DNA from: Desulfomarina profundi
GTDB lineage: Bacteria > Desulfobacterota > Desulfobulbia > Desulfobulbales > Desulfocapsaceae
Assembly: GCF_019703855.1 (NCBI RefSeq)
Contig: NZ_AP024086.1
Span: forward strand, 3,120,501 to 3,184,500
DNA: 64,000 bases
Direction: 5' to 3'
Of the stretch, positions 1 to 8,243 are shown in pieces (the first letter of the stretch is position 1; every line of letters begins with the position of its first letter). The notes below the pieces were generated by a model, which was given only the letters and a program-made list of their open reading frames with translations, ran no database searches and was not told the origin of the DNA. The position numbers and the translations under genes are program-made.

Positions 1-71
1 TCAAAAACAAGCCGTTCTGCCTGTCTGGCACCTGCAGTTCCGTGGGTACAGAGAAGAATAGAAGTAAACAT
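1..71 (-). CDS. Universal stress protein (UspA family), N-terminal fragment cut by window edge
   Basis: Reading the minus strand from an ATG at 71 gives 23 residues (MFTSILLCTHGTAGARQAER...) that run off the window with no stop. A short strand followed by a THGT-GA stretch close to the start resembles the first strand and loop of UspA-domain proteins, which bind ATP or dimerise in the cytoplasm. The fragment lies downstream of the exporter operon on the same strand, but a hairpin (125-154) separates them. The upstream sequence has no strong ribosome binding site. The family call rests on very few residues and is tentative. Confidence 0.45.
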   Translation of the reverse strand, partial: MFTSILLCTHGTAGARQAERLVF

Positions 72-124
72 AGTTTAAGGATAGCAAAAAATTACCCTCG
101 CTGGAAGGCGAGAGAAAACAAGAG

Positions 125-154
125 CCCTTCCCAATATTTCACTATCAGGAAGGG
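125..154 (-). terminator. Hairpin downstream of exporter operon
   Basis: CCCTTCC (125-131) pairs with GGAAGGG (148-154) around a 16-base loop. On the minus strand it is followed by CTCTTGTTTTC, a modest T-rich tail. It sits about 35 bases after the last gene of the exporter operon, so it probably ends that transcript before the universal stress gene. Confidence 0.5.
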
Positions 155-186
155 TCATAAAACAAGCTGTTTTTATTGGGTGATTT

Positions 187-384
187 TTACATCCACTTTG
201 TAAAAACCAACACAATAAAGGTTGTTACCAAGGATAGGATAAGGGCTGTCATATCCTCATTACGTTCACTGGCAAATACGGAAAGTGCACGTTCTTCAAG
301 CTCTTCCGTATTCGCATTCTTGGCAATTTCAGACTCTCCCTTACCGGCATCACCTGTTTCAATGGTAATTTTATCATCACTCAT
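187..384 (-). CDS. Small C-tail-anchored membrane protein (65 aa) at end of exporter operon
   Basis: An ATG at 384 preceded by a clear TCCGGAGGAT ribosome site gives a 65-residue protein. The first 40 residues are acidic and soluble (MSDDKITIETGD..., then a Glu/Ala/Asn-rich stretch). The last 20 residues (TALILSLVTTFIVLVFTKWM) form one membrane segment, so it should be anchored by its C-terminus. It lies 20 bases after the YeiH-like exporter gene, which suggests co-transcription and possibly an accessory subunit. I recognise no family. A longer reading upstream in the same frame overlaps the exporter and lacks a ribosome site. Confidence 0.65.
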   Translation of the reverse strand: MSDDKITIETGDAGKGESEIAKNANTEELEERALSVFASERNEDMTALILSLVTTFIVLVFTKWM

Positions 385-404
385 TTTCAAATCCTCCGGA
401 AATG

Positions 405-2033
405 TTATTTTAACACCACATCTTTTACCAGCCACAATACGACTACGAAAGAAAGTGTGGCTTTTGTGACGCCTGAGATACAGCCAATGACCAGCGGCCA
501 TCCGCCTGCCTGAAAAATCGCCTTCTTGGTGATCTGCATACCAAGCCCGATCAGACCAAAGGCAAAGAACCAGATCATGCAGTCGGTCAGGGTGGTGACA
601 GTCTTGGACTTTTTATGCACCTGTTTGATGGCATGGTGGATCGCTCCCTTAACCTCTTTGTCCAGGGTGATTTCCTTTGCCTTCGCAGCCGCCAGGATTG
701 ATTCCAACTGGAACATCCGCGCTTCAGCCTGCTTGTTGAAAACCTTTTTGTCGGCACGGCTCTCAAAATTACCGGCCAGCTGACGCTGGGCAATAATGTC
801 TTTCACTGCGGCCATCTGCTCACCAGTGAGGCCCTTGATTGAACCGGCCTGCACTGCACTATTTAAATTCTCCCACTCCTGTTCAGTAATCTGGCTTCGT
901 TCATTATAACTGTAATCAATGAATTTTCCCTTGTAATGGGTTGGTGGTGAAAAAAGGCCCATGGAAGACATGGCAAAGAGCAGCAGGAAACCGATGATAA
1001 AAATGGGGAATTTGTCAATGACAACTTCTTTAAAGGTTAATTTTTTCCCGGATTCTTTACCGAACCAGGTTGCCAGCACCAGCACGATGATCGGCAGAAA
1101 AAGGACGCGGGTAATGTTGAAAATCTCCGCGACCTTCAAGGTCTTGATATCAACGGCGTTAAAGGCCAGGGCTGCTGCTGCAACCTGGGCAGAGTTAAGG
1201 ATACCAGTTCCTGCCCAGGCACCAAACTGGACAGGGTTCATGCCTGCCCAATGACCGACGGTGGGAAAAATGAACATACAGATAATACCAAAAGAGAGAA
1301 TGGTGCCGATGGTATAGGCCATCTCTTCACTCTTGGCTTTAACAACAGGGGCAACGGCCACGGTGGCAGAAACACCGCAGACACCCATACCAGCGGACAG
1401 AACACCGGTCATGGTTTTGGGCTGTTTAAACATTTTGCCGAGCCAGAGGACAAAAAATACCGTTCCCAGGACAAAGGTGCCGACCAGCACAACACTGTAA
1501 GAACCAAGTTTGGCCAGTTCGGCAAAACTGTATCGTGCGCCGAGCATGATAACGCCCATTTTGAGGACAAACCGGGCGCATTTGACGCCGGCAGCGGCAA
1601 ATTTAGGAATACCGTAGGTATTGGTAATAACAACACCGGCGAGCAGGCCAAGGATAACATAGTTGAGATTCAGGACCTTGTATATTTTAAAACCGAGTAC
1701 CGGTTGCAGGCTGTGGCTTATCAGCTTAACCACTGGCTCAACGTACCAGCGAATGGCCATTGCCATAATCAGAATGAACAAAATGCCGGGCAGGGGCTGC
1801 AGAATAAAACGGTCAATAATTGTATCGCCGGGTTTTCGAACAGAATTAATGATAGCGCCAACTATGCCCACACCTCCGACAATAAGGCCCATACTTACTT
1901 GAAGATCTGCTGTTTTGGCTGTGTGAAGGTATTTCATCAAAGGATGCAAGACGCCGCTGCTGGCTATCAATGCATAAATAATCAGAAGGCCGCTGAGAAT
2001 AAACAACGGCTTGTTGTCCTGTGCTTGGGCCAT
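405..2033 (-). CDS. YeiH/UPF0324-family putative sulfate exporter, enlarged form (542 aa)
   Basis: This is a polytopic inner-membrane protein of the YeiH (UPF0324) family, thought to export sulfate or related sulfur anions. The family hallmark is the central GMGVCGVSATVAVAPVVKAK region followed by EEMAYTIGTILSFG. The usual members have about 340-350 residues. This one has 542, with extra membrane segments in the first 110 residues and a charged, soluble insert of roughly 110 residues (about 370-480, beginning SPPTHYKGKFIDYSYNERSQ) before the last two membrane segments. The start at 2033 follows an AAAAGGAG ribosome site; an upstream extension in the same frame is not needed. It lies between two small membrane-protein genes, downstream of a sigma-54 promoter at 2593-2607. 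The substrate is not shown by the sequence; sulfite or another sulfur anion is equally possible. Confidence 0.85.
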   Translation of the reverse strand: MAQAQDNKPLFILSGLLIIYALIASSGVLHPLMKYLHTAKTADLQVSMGLIVGGVGIVGAIINSVRKPGDTIIDRFILQPLPGILFILIMAMAIRWYVEPVVKLISHSLQPVLGFKIYKVLNLNYVILGLLAGVVITNTYGIPKFAAAGVKCARFVLKMGVIMLGARYSFAELAKLGSYSVVLVGTFVLGTVFFVLWLGKMFKQPKTMTGVLSAGMGVCGVSATVAVAPVVKAKSEEMAYTIGTILSFGIICMFIFPTVGHWAGMNPVQFGAWAGTGILNSAQVAAAALAFNAVDIKTLKVAEIFNITRVLFLPIIVLVLATWFGKESGKKLTFKEVVIDKFPIFIIGFLLLFAMSSMGLFSPPTHYKGKFIDYSYNERSQITEQEWENLNSAVQAGSIKGLTGEQMAAVKDIIAQRQLAGNFESRADKKVFNKQAEARMFQLESILAAAKAKEITLDKEVKGAIHHAIKQVHKKSKTVTTLTDCMIWFFAFGLIGLGMQITKKAIFQAGGWPLVIGCISGVTKATLSFVVVLWLVKDVVLK

Positions 2034-2240
2034 AATTAGCCTCCTTTTGCGGTTTAAAAGAAATGTTGTAGTTGGTTTCTGCCTATAAATGAGCCATTTC
2101 ACATTCAATCGAGGCGCTTGTTGAATTTAACCACAGACATAAAAAACGATATTCCGAAGATTAAATTGTGAGAACAACGAAGAGCCAGGAGCTTGTCCAT
2201 TTATAAACAGACATTATTTGATGACCTCTCGATAACTGAA

Positions 2241-2522
2241 TTATTTGGGTTGTTCACCTCCTCGCATTGACAATTTTTCTTTTTCAATGGCATCAAGTTC
2301 AGCTGAATAGTATTTGCCGACCATATTCAGAAGAACATAGACAAAACGAAAAGCCAGGATAGCGGCAAAGGCACATCCTAAAAGCTGAAGCGGTGTTCCC
2401 CGATCGGTTGCCAGAACAAATTGCATTACGGGTGCCATGAGGTCTGTTTTTGCAATGAGTACAAGAGCAGTCATCATGGAGATAAGGAGTAAAAAGATTG
2501 TCAACCGATTCGGATTTTTCAT
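2241..2522 (-). CDS. Small two-pass membrane protein (93 aa), first gene of exporter operon
   Basis: Translation from the ATG at 2522, behind an AGAGGAAGA ribosome site, gives 93 residues. There are two hydrophobic segments, at about residues 6-26 and 46-70, and a charged C-terminal tail (DAIEKEKLSMRGGEQPK). It is the first gene after the sigma-54 promoter at 2593-2607, with a leader of about 60 bases. It precedes the exporter by 207 bases on the same strand, so it is probably part of that transcription unit. No family is recognised. A role as exporter partner is inference from position only. Confidence 0.7.
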   Translation of the reverse strand: MKNPNRLTIFLLLISMMTALVLIAKTDLMAPVMQFVLATDRGTPLQLLGCAFAAILAFRFVYVLLNMVGKYYSAELDAIEKEKLSMRGGEQPK

Positions 2523-2592
2523 ATTTCTTCCTCTATGCATGCAAACAAAACAGGGAACATATCTGACTTCGCTTATTTAATTTTTCTACTTA

Positions 2593-2607
2593 GCAATATC
2601 AGTGCCC
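2593..2607 (-). promoter_or_regulatory. Sigma-54 (-24/-12) promoter of exporter operon
   Basis: The minus strand reads CTTGGGCACTGATATTGCTA. GG (2606-2605) and GC (2594-2593) are separated by exactly ten bases, and the match to the TGGCAC-N5-TTGC consensus is close. The predicted transcript start near 2581 lies about 60 bases before the 93-aa gene. A sigma-54 activator gene (5537-6958) and two palindromes at enhancer distance lie next to it. Confidence 0.75.
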
Positions 2608-2645
2608 AAGAAAATCTTCATTGAATATTTTCTTTATTATCATGT

Positions 2646-2675
2646 GGTTATATAATTATCGCCGGTTATATGATT
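2646..2675. repeat. Direct repeat GGTTATATRATT (two copies, 18-bp period)
   Basis: GGTTATATAATT (2646-2657) recurs as GGTTATATGATT (2664-2675), one and a half to two helical turns apart, between the sigma-54 promoter and the palindromes. This could be a binding site for DNA-bending or regulatory protein such as IHF or a second regulator. The function is unknown. Confidence 0.35.
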
Positions 2676-2725
2676 GCTCTTATTTTATATAAAATGAAGT
2701 TTACAGGGTAAAAAGCACATTGTGG

Positions 2726-2743
2726 TGCATTCTTCTGGATGCA
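2726..2743. promoter_or_regulatory. Palindromic upstream activator site, copy 1
   Basis: TGCATTCTTCTGGATGCA is an imperfect 18-bp palindrome (TGCATYC half-sites). Its centre is about 150 bp upstream of the predicted sigma-54 transcript start, the classic distance for an NtrC-type enhancer. It recurs 58 bp away, at 2784-2801, with only two internal differences. Confidence 0.65.
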
Positions 2744-2783
2744 GGATGGGCTCTGTCTTATATTTGCCGGCTAAAATAGCCAT

Positions 2784-2801
2784 TGCATTCTCTTGGATGC
2801 A
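2784..2801. promoter_or_regulatory. Palindromic upstream activator site, copy 2
   Basis: TGCATTCTCTTGGATGCA repeats copy 1, with a further half-site (GAATGCA) at 2814-2820. It is centred about 210 bp from the sigma-54 transcript start and lies just before the kinase gene, so it may also affect kinase transcription. The nearby NtrC-type regulator is the natural candidate to bind it. Confidence 0.65.
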
Positions 2802-2869
2802 GTGCTAACTATAGAATGCAGGCACACACAATATCTGTGATTGAATCTATGCCAGGGGGTACATGCAGC

Positions 2870-5431
2870 ATGTTAAAAGCAGATGATGTTTCCGCAGAAA
2901 GCCGTAGAGGAACAATTGGACTGCAGTCGAAATTTCTTCTGGGGCTTGCCTGTATTTTTTTATGTTTCTGTATTGTTGCAACAACCTTGTTGTACCTGCA
3001 TGAAAAGAAAATGCTGGAAGAAGATGTCTTCCAAAAAACTGAACTCATCATGGCCGCAGTGGAATCGACAAGAGGCTATGTCCGGGAAGTACTTCGACCG
3101 AAAATGTATGAAGTGCTTGATGACAAGACCTTTATTCTCGAAGCAATGTCCACATCCTATATCAGCCGTGTGGTTATGGATCGATTTCAAGATACACTCC
3201 CCTCTTTTGAGTATCGCCGAGTGGCTATTAATGCCACCAATCCAAATTTTGAAGCCAATGCCCTGGAAAAGGAAAAAATAAAATTTTTTAACGAAAATCC
3301 CACGGCCAGTGACTGGCACGGGATTGTAAAATCCGGCAATCAGCATCTATACATGCGTTTTCTCCCTGTCCAGTACTCTACCTCTTGTTTTCGCTGTCAT
3401 GGAGATCCTTCCGCTGCTCCACAGACGGTCATCCACCTCTATGGCGATCAGCATGGTTTTAATCACAAGCCTGATGTCGTGAGTGGAGTGGTCAGTGTCG
3501 GCGTACCGATCAATGTAGGCCTGATGCCAATTTTGGAAGTTGCCTGGAAAGTCTTTTTTATTACCTTTATATCAGTCTTTTCCCTTTACGGGATTATCTG
3601 GTTTTTTTTCAACAGGTTAATTATCAGTGATCTTCATGACCTGCTGGAGATATTTCGTGATAACTTGCGTGACGAGCATGGTGAACAGCTTTATGAACAG
3701 GCCAGAACCAAGGATGAATTCGGGGAACTGGCAACCTCAATACATGTAGTCGCCAGGCACCTGCAGAAGACCAGAAAACAGCTTGAGGATTACGCGGAAA
3801 ATCTTGAAAAAAAAGTGGAAGACCGAACCATTGCCCTACAACGTTCAGAAAATATTCTACGCGAAAAAGTCAGCACCCGCGGACAGGAACTTCGTACCTT
3901 AAATACAATCAGCGAATTGATTACCCGCTCTGTTCATCTTGTCGATATACTCCCCAGTGTACTGCAACAGGCTTTAAAGGTGATTCCAGCTTCAGGTGCC
4001 GGCATCTACCTCCTTGACCGAAAAAAAGCTATGCTTGTTCTCCAGTGTCGTGAAAACGCTGATGTTCTCGATGAAACCATTCCATTTGATCCGTCAGTCT
4101 GCCTGCCGTTTCTCGACGAGAAGATGCTTGATTTTGACGGCTTTATCCAGGAGGCCGCCTGCAGCCAGATAAGTTTGGCCAGTGAGGAGGCGGTATTGGT
4201 TAACAATTTTAATGTACCACTCTGCTGCCGTGGGCAGGTATTGGGGGTCATGACCTTTGTGGGCGATAAACTGGAGAAAGTAGATGCCCAACAGCAGGAA
4301 CTGCTGTTTTCCATTGGTCATCAAATTGGTGTTACCATTGAAAGCCTACAGAATATTTCCCGACTAATGAACAGTAAGGAGCTGCTGCAATCTGTTTTTG
4401 ATGGTATCAGCGATGTGGTCATCCTGCTTGATTCCAAGTACCGGATAAAGATGGTGAACAAGGCCTTTCTTGATCAACATGATATGGTGCTTGAGGAAGT
4501 CCTCAACCGCTCCCTTGCAGACCTGCCTACACCAAATTCCTGTCCCCTCAAGGCCTGCAAAACTCCTCTTACCGCCCTGCCAACATCTCCTGTTGTAGAA
4601 CAGGTCCAGAATCAGGATAACAATATCTATGAGGTTACTTTTTATCCTCAATTTTCCGAACAGGGCGATGTACATAATGTGGTTTGCTATTCCAAAAATA
4701 TCACAGAAAAAAAAGAGATTGAACGGCGAAATCGGCAGACCGAGAAACTTGTTGCCGTGGGCCAGCTGGCAGCCGGAGTGGCTCACGAAATCAACAATCC
4801 ACTTGGTGTTATTCTCTGTTACACAGATATTATTAAAGAGAACAGCTTGGATAATGAAGAGATCATGGCTGACATCGAGGTCATTGAGCGTCATACGGAA
4901 AACTGTCGCCGTATTGTGGCTGATCTGCTGGATTTTTCCCGCAGTAAAAAATTAGAAATCAACAGACAGCCGGAATCAATCAACGAGATTATCGGAAATG
5001 TTCTGTCCATGGTACAGCAGCAGTTTATCAAAAAGCGTATTAACCTGGTTTCAGAACTGGATACAGCGACTCCGCTCTTTCCTATGGATAGCCGACGCAT
5101 GAAGCAGGTCTTGCTCAACCTGATTATGAATGCCGGACAGGCAATAGGCAATACAGGGAATATCACTATTCGAAGCTGGTCGGAAAACGCCGGTCTATTC
5201 ATAGAAGTTGAGGATGACGGGCCGGGAATCAGTAAAGATATCCAGGATAAGATTTTTGATCCCTTTTTCAGTACCAAAGAGCCTGGCGAGGGATCCGGAC
5301 TCGGCCTGTCGGTCAGCTACGGTATCATTCATGAACATGACGGAGAAATTATGGTCCGGTCAGCTCCGGGCCAGGGGACATGCTTTACTGTTGTTTTACC
5401 CGCAGTGCAGGAGTACCTGACTAATAAGTAA
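2870..5431 (+). CDS. Haem-motif membrane histidine kinase (Tll0287/DUF3365 sensor, HAMP, GAF, PAS)
   Basis: This is a sensor kinase of about 853 residues. Membrane segments at about 21-43 and 223-247 flank a periplasmic domain resembling DUF3365 (Tll0287-like), which contains a c-type haem motif CFRCH at about 173-177. A HAMP linker, coiled coil, GAF (about 360-520) and PAS (about 530-640) regions follow. The kinase core has the H-box AAGVAHEINNPLG and the ATP-binding boxes DDGPGI and GSGLGL near the C-terminus. I chose the ATG at 2872's codon (2870) because AGGGGG lies ten bases upstream and because longer readings run through the palindromic site at 2784-2801. It pairs with the regulator at 5537. 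A redox or small ligand (NO, CO, sulfite) sensed at the haem is a plausible input but is inference. Confidence 0.85.
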   Translation: MLKADDVSAESRRGTIGLQSKFLLGLACIFLCFCIVATTLLYLHEKKMLEEDVFQKTELIMAAVESTRGYVREVLRPKMYEVLDDKTFILEAMSTSYISRVVMDRFQDTLPSFEYRRVAINATNPNFEANALEKEKIKFFNENPTASDWHGIVKSGNQHLYMRFLPVQYSTSCFRCHGDPSAAPQTVIHLYGDQHGFNHKPDVVSGVVSVGVPINVGLMPILEVAWKVFFITFISVFSLYGIIWFFFNRLIISDLHDLLEIFRDNLRDEHGEQLYEQARTKDEFGELATSIHVVARHLQKTRKQLEDYAENLEKKVEDRTIALQRSENILREKVSTRGQELRTLNTISELITRSVHLVDILPSVLQQALKVIPASGAGIYLLDRKKAMLVLQCRENADVLDETIPFDPSVCLPFLDEKMLDFDGFIQEAACSQISLASEEAVLVNNFNVPLCCRGQVLGVMTFVGDKLEKVDAQQQELLFSIGHQIGVTIESLQNISRLMNSKELLQSVFDGISDVVILLDSKYRIKMVNKAFLDQHDMVLEEVLNRSLADLPTPNSCPLKACKTPLTALPTSPVVEQVQNQDNNIYEVTFYPQFSEQGDVHNVVCYSKNITEKKEIERRNRQTEKLVAVGQLAAGVAHEINNPLGVILCYTDIIKENSLDNEEIMADIEVIERHTENCRRIVADLLDFSRSKKLEINRQPESINEIIGNVLSMVQQQFIKKRINLVSELDTATPLFPMDSRRMKQVLLNLIMNAGQAIGNTGNITIRSWSENAGLFIEVEDDGPGISKDIQDKIFDPFFSTKEPGEGSGLGLSVSYGIIHEHDGEIMVRSAPGQGTCFTVVLPAVQEYLTNK

Positions 5432-5536
5432 AGCACGCTTGGTGTAAAAATGCTCCATGAATCAGCAATATATTTTCTTTAGAACAGCACACCATATTCA
5501 ACTGTTATCTTCCACCATTTGGAAAGGGCATGATCA

Positions 5537-6958
5537 ATGAAAAGACAATCCCCTCCCCGTAGCAAGATCCTGCTTGTTGACGATGAACCGGACCTTCTCA
5601 GCGGCTTGAAACGCAGCTTTGCCAAGCGATTGCCTGATATGGAGGTCTTAACTGCCACAGGCGGCAGAGAAGCCCTGGATATTCTGGTGCAGCAGGAGGT
5701 TGATCTGGTTCTCATGGATATCATGATGGGCGAGATGGATGGCCTTGAGGTACTTGATCATATTCACAGCAATGACCCTGATCAGACCGTCATCCTGATG
5801 ACTGGATACGGAACAATAGAGCTGGCGGTCGATGCCATCCGCCGTGGAGCCTGGGACTTTGTGACCAAACCCCTGGAGTTGGACAACCTGACCAGGATAC
5901 TTCACAAGGGATTGGAGCGCAGTAAACTGCTCAATGAAAACAAAAAATTACGAAGCAGAATCTATCCAGACGGTATCCTGGCCGATTTTGTAGGCCAGGG
6001 CACCTTAATGCAGAAACTGTACAAGGCCATCAAAACATCCGCCAATAGCGAGTATACCGTCCTGATTCGTGGCGCTTCCGGTACAGGAAAGGAGCTTTGC
6101 GCACGGGCTGTCCACACCTTGAGCAGGCGATCGAAAGGACCATTTGTCATGGTCAATTGCCCGACAATTCCCGGAGAGTTGCTGGAATCGGAACTGTTTG
6201 GGTACCGGAAAGGTGCCTTCACCGGTGCGGACAGGGATCATGATGGTCTTTTTTTCAAGGCAAATGGTGGCACCATCTGTCTGGATGAAATCGGTGATAT
6301 TCCAGTCAACGTTCAGACAAAATTGCTGCGAGTCCTGCAGGAGCAGGAGATCAAACAGCTCGGCGCAGATACATCAACCAAGATAGATGTTCGAATCATT
6401 GCCTCAACAAATGCTGACCTGGAAAGCAAGATCAGCGAGGGAGCATTCCGGGAAGATCTTTTTTACCGGCTTGAGGTACTCACTTTGCGTATGCCTTCTC
6501 TGCATGAGATTCCTGAAGATATACCCCTGCTTGCCGACCACTTTCTAAAAAAGGTCCAGATAGAACTGGGCATCAATGAAAAACGATTTTCCGGGTCTGC
6601 ACTTAAAAAACTCTGTGACCATCATTGGCCAGGCAATATCAGGGAACTGCAGAATGTTATCCGCAGGGCAGCTCTTTTTTTTCCAGGCCCTGTTATAAAT
6701 GGCGACCACTTGATGATAGATTCGCCAATAACTTCTCCAGGTTCCGAGATAAACCGTGAACCTGAAATGGATATCATACCCTATAAAGAAGCCAAAGAGA
6801 CGTGCATTGACTCCTTCACCAGGCAATATGTCCATACCCTGCTGAAAAAAAGCAATGGTAATATCTCCGAGGCGGCACGACTGTCATTCCTTACCAGGGC
6901 TGCGCTGCAAAAAATAATGCGCCGCTATGCCATTAGTGCTGAAAAGTTCAGGAAATAA
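5537..6958 (+). CDS. NtrC-type sigma-54-dependent response regulator
   Basis: The 473-residue protein has a receiver domain (about 9-125; acid pocket DDE, phospho-acceptor Asp61 in LMDIMMGEMDG, conserved Lys in VTKPL). An AAA+ ATPase follows, with Walker A GASGTGKE, the sigma-54 contact loop GAFTGAD and a Walker B region LDEIGDI. The C-terminus is a Fis-type helix-turn-helix (NISEAARLSFLTRAALQKIM). It lies 105 bases after the haem-motif kinase on the same strand and is very likely its partner. The sigma-54 promoter and palindromes of the divergent exporter operon make that operon its likely target. Confidence 0.93.
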   Translation: MKRQSPPRSKILLVDDEPDLLSGLKRSFAKRLPDMEVLTATGGREALDILVQQEVDLVLMDIMMGEMDGLEVLDHIHSNDPDQTVILMTGYGTIELAVDAIRRGAWDFVTKPLELDNLTRILHKGLERSKLLNENKKLRSRIYPDGILADFVGQGTLMQKLYKAIKTSANSEYTVLIRGASGTGKELCARAVHTLSRRSKGPFVMVNCPTIPGELLESELFGYRKGAFTGADRDHDGLFFKANGGTICLDEIGDIPVNVQTKLLRVLQEQEIKQLGADTSTKIDVRIIASTNADLESKISEGAFREDLFYRLEVLTLRMPSLHEIPEDIPLLADHFLKKVQIELGINEKRFSGSALKKLCDHHWPGNIRELQNVIRRAALFFPGPVINGDHLMIDSPITSPGSEINREPEMDIIPYKEAKETCIDSFTRQYVHTLLKKSNGNISEAARLSFLTRAALQKIMRRYAISAEKFRK

Positions 6959-7062
6959 GGGTTCAGCAACACGCTGGCCCCTCGTGATTGCAGTTACCTG
7001 CCAATATGTTTATTATTAAGCAGATTTTTGTATCTGTAACGAAGCAAACAGGGTACTTTAAT

Positions 7063-7365
7063 ATGACAAAAAAGAAAAAATCACCCATGCTGCAGGCCAT
7101 GGTATGGTACAAAGAAGACCATTACCAGCCCCTGCTGAAACTCTTTGATGACAGCCACCTCCTTCCCGGATCCTATCAAAAATGGTTTAAGCTGGCTGAA
7201 TCAAAAAGAAAGGAAATAGAGGCGGGAGGAGACAGGGTCATCAAGGTATTTATCGATCCTGAAACCTTCCCTGAGTGGTGCAAAAAAAGAGGTTGCAGAC
7301 TTGACGCGGAGGCACGATCACAACTGGCTATTGAGGTTGCCCAGGCCCATAGTTTCAGTTTGTAG
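7063..7365 (+). CDS. Conserved-looking hypothetical protein (100 aa)
   Basis: The ATG at 7063 has AGGG nine bases upstream and gives a compact, soluble 100-residue protein (MTKKKKSPMLQAMVWYKEDH...). No known domain or motif is recognised. The look of a full small domain, with a mix of charged and aromatic residues and codon use like its neighbours, argues for a real gene. An in-frame ATG at 6988 would add 25 residues but has no ribosome site. Its last 11 bases overlap convergently with the end of rnhA. Confidence 0.6.
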   Translation: MTKKKKSPMLQAMVWYKEDHYQPLLKLFDDSHLLPGSYQKWFKLAESKRKEIEAGGDRVIKVFIDPETFPEWCKKRGCRLDAEARSQLAIEVAQAHSFSL

Positions 7366-8059
7366 CCCCTTCATACCCTTCATCCACCGGGAGATTCTTT
7401 TTTCGGGCTGAGGTGACTGCCAGCCGGTCACACCGCTCGTTTAAAGGATTTCCCGCATGTCCTTTGACCCAGTGGAAGTGGACCCTGGTATTTTCCAGCA
7501 ACTGCAGCAGCTCACGCCAGAGATCCACATTAAGAACATCGCCTCCATCCGCTTTCTTCCAGCCGTTAGCCTGCCATTTTTTCAACCATCCCTTATTGAT
7601 GGCATTTACCAGATAGCTTGAATCTGAAAACAGACTGATGCTTTCCATCCGCCCGACACAATGACGGAGGGCCATTATTGCTGCCATCATCTCCATTCTG
7701 TTATTGGTGGTCAGCCGAAAACCACCACTCAACTCTTTTTCTTCTCCCTTATTGACAATCACTGCACCGTATCCACCCGGACCGGGATTATTGATACAAC
7801 CGCCATCAGTAAAAATCGTGATATCGGATTCTCTCTTTTCAATCCCCTCACATCTGTTCTTCTTTTTCGTGCGGAAACTGTTCGCGGTTTTTTTCACATA
7901 TACCGGATTTTTCAGCCATTCTTCCGCCTCGGCACGTGTCGGAAAACTTTTGAATTTTGCACCGGCAAACCCCTTCACCTGCTTTTGAGCCATAGGCCAG
8001 TCAGTGAAAATTCCACACTTTCTCCCCGTGGCCACAGCGTAAAACTTTTTCTTCGCCAT
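7355..8059 (-). CDS. rnhA: Ribonuclease HI with N-terminal hybrid-binding domain
   Basis: The 234-residue protein cleaves RNA in RNA-DNA hybrids. The first 55 residues (KKFYAVATGRKCGIFTDWP...) match the viroplasmin-like hybrid-binding domain typical of eukaryotic RNase H1 and of some bacterial RNases HI. The RNase H fold starts at about residue 80. It has the catalytic carboxylates in TDGGC, in the MEMMA helix, in FSDSSYL and near the end in NERCDRLA. The ATG at 8059 is preferred over the GTG at 8080, which has no ribosome site. The 3' end overlaps the convergent gene at 7063-7365. Confidence 0.93.
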   Translation of the reverse strand: MAKKKFYAVATGRKCGIFTDWPMAQKQVKGFAGAKFKSFPTRAEAEEWLKNPVYVKKTANSFRTKKKNRCEGIEKRESDITIFTDGGCINNPGPGGYGAVIVNKGEEKELSGGFRLTTNNRMEMMAAIMALRHCVGRMESISLFSDSSYLVNAINKGWLKKWQANGWKKADGGDVLNVDLWRELLQLLENTRVHFHWVKGHAGNPLNERCDRLAVTSARKKNLPVDEGYEGATN

Positions 8060-8160
8060 ATTTTCTTTAAAATTACCCACGAAACAAGCGGGACTGAAGA
8101 CCGACCTGATTTATCAGGGTGGGTTCCATACGTCATCAGGTGTCTTTTTATTCCAGTGAT

Positions 8161-8200
8161 AAAAAAAGCTGCGCCATCTATACAGATGACCCAGCTTTTT
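8161..8200. terminator. Strong bidirectional-looking terminator downstream of yajC
   Basis: AAAAAAAGCTG at 8161-8171 pairs with CAGCTTTTT at 8192-8200, with an inner stem CATCT/AGATG around a four-base loop. The minus-strand reading ends in seven T residues, which fits termination of the tgt-yajC transcript. Confidence 0.75.
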
Positions 8201-8243
8201 AATTCCATCTACAGACCTGCAGACTTCAGCACCCTCCGATGCC

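Noticed and set aside
1251-2039. Long plus-strand open frame (262 codons) opposite the exporter gene
   Set aside because: It is the antisense shadow of the YeiH-like gene. Its product is low-complexity Gly/His/Asn-rich and has no start signal.
2783-2869. Upstream start of the haem-motif kinase
   Set aside because: The added residues would be encoded by the palindromic site and have no ribosome site. The ATG at 2870 has one.
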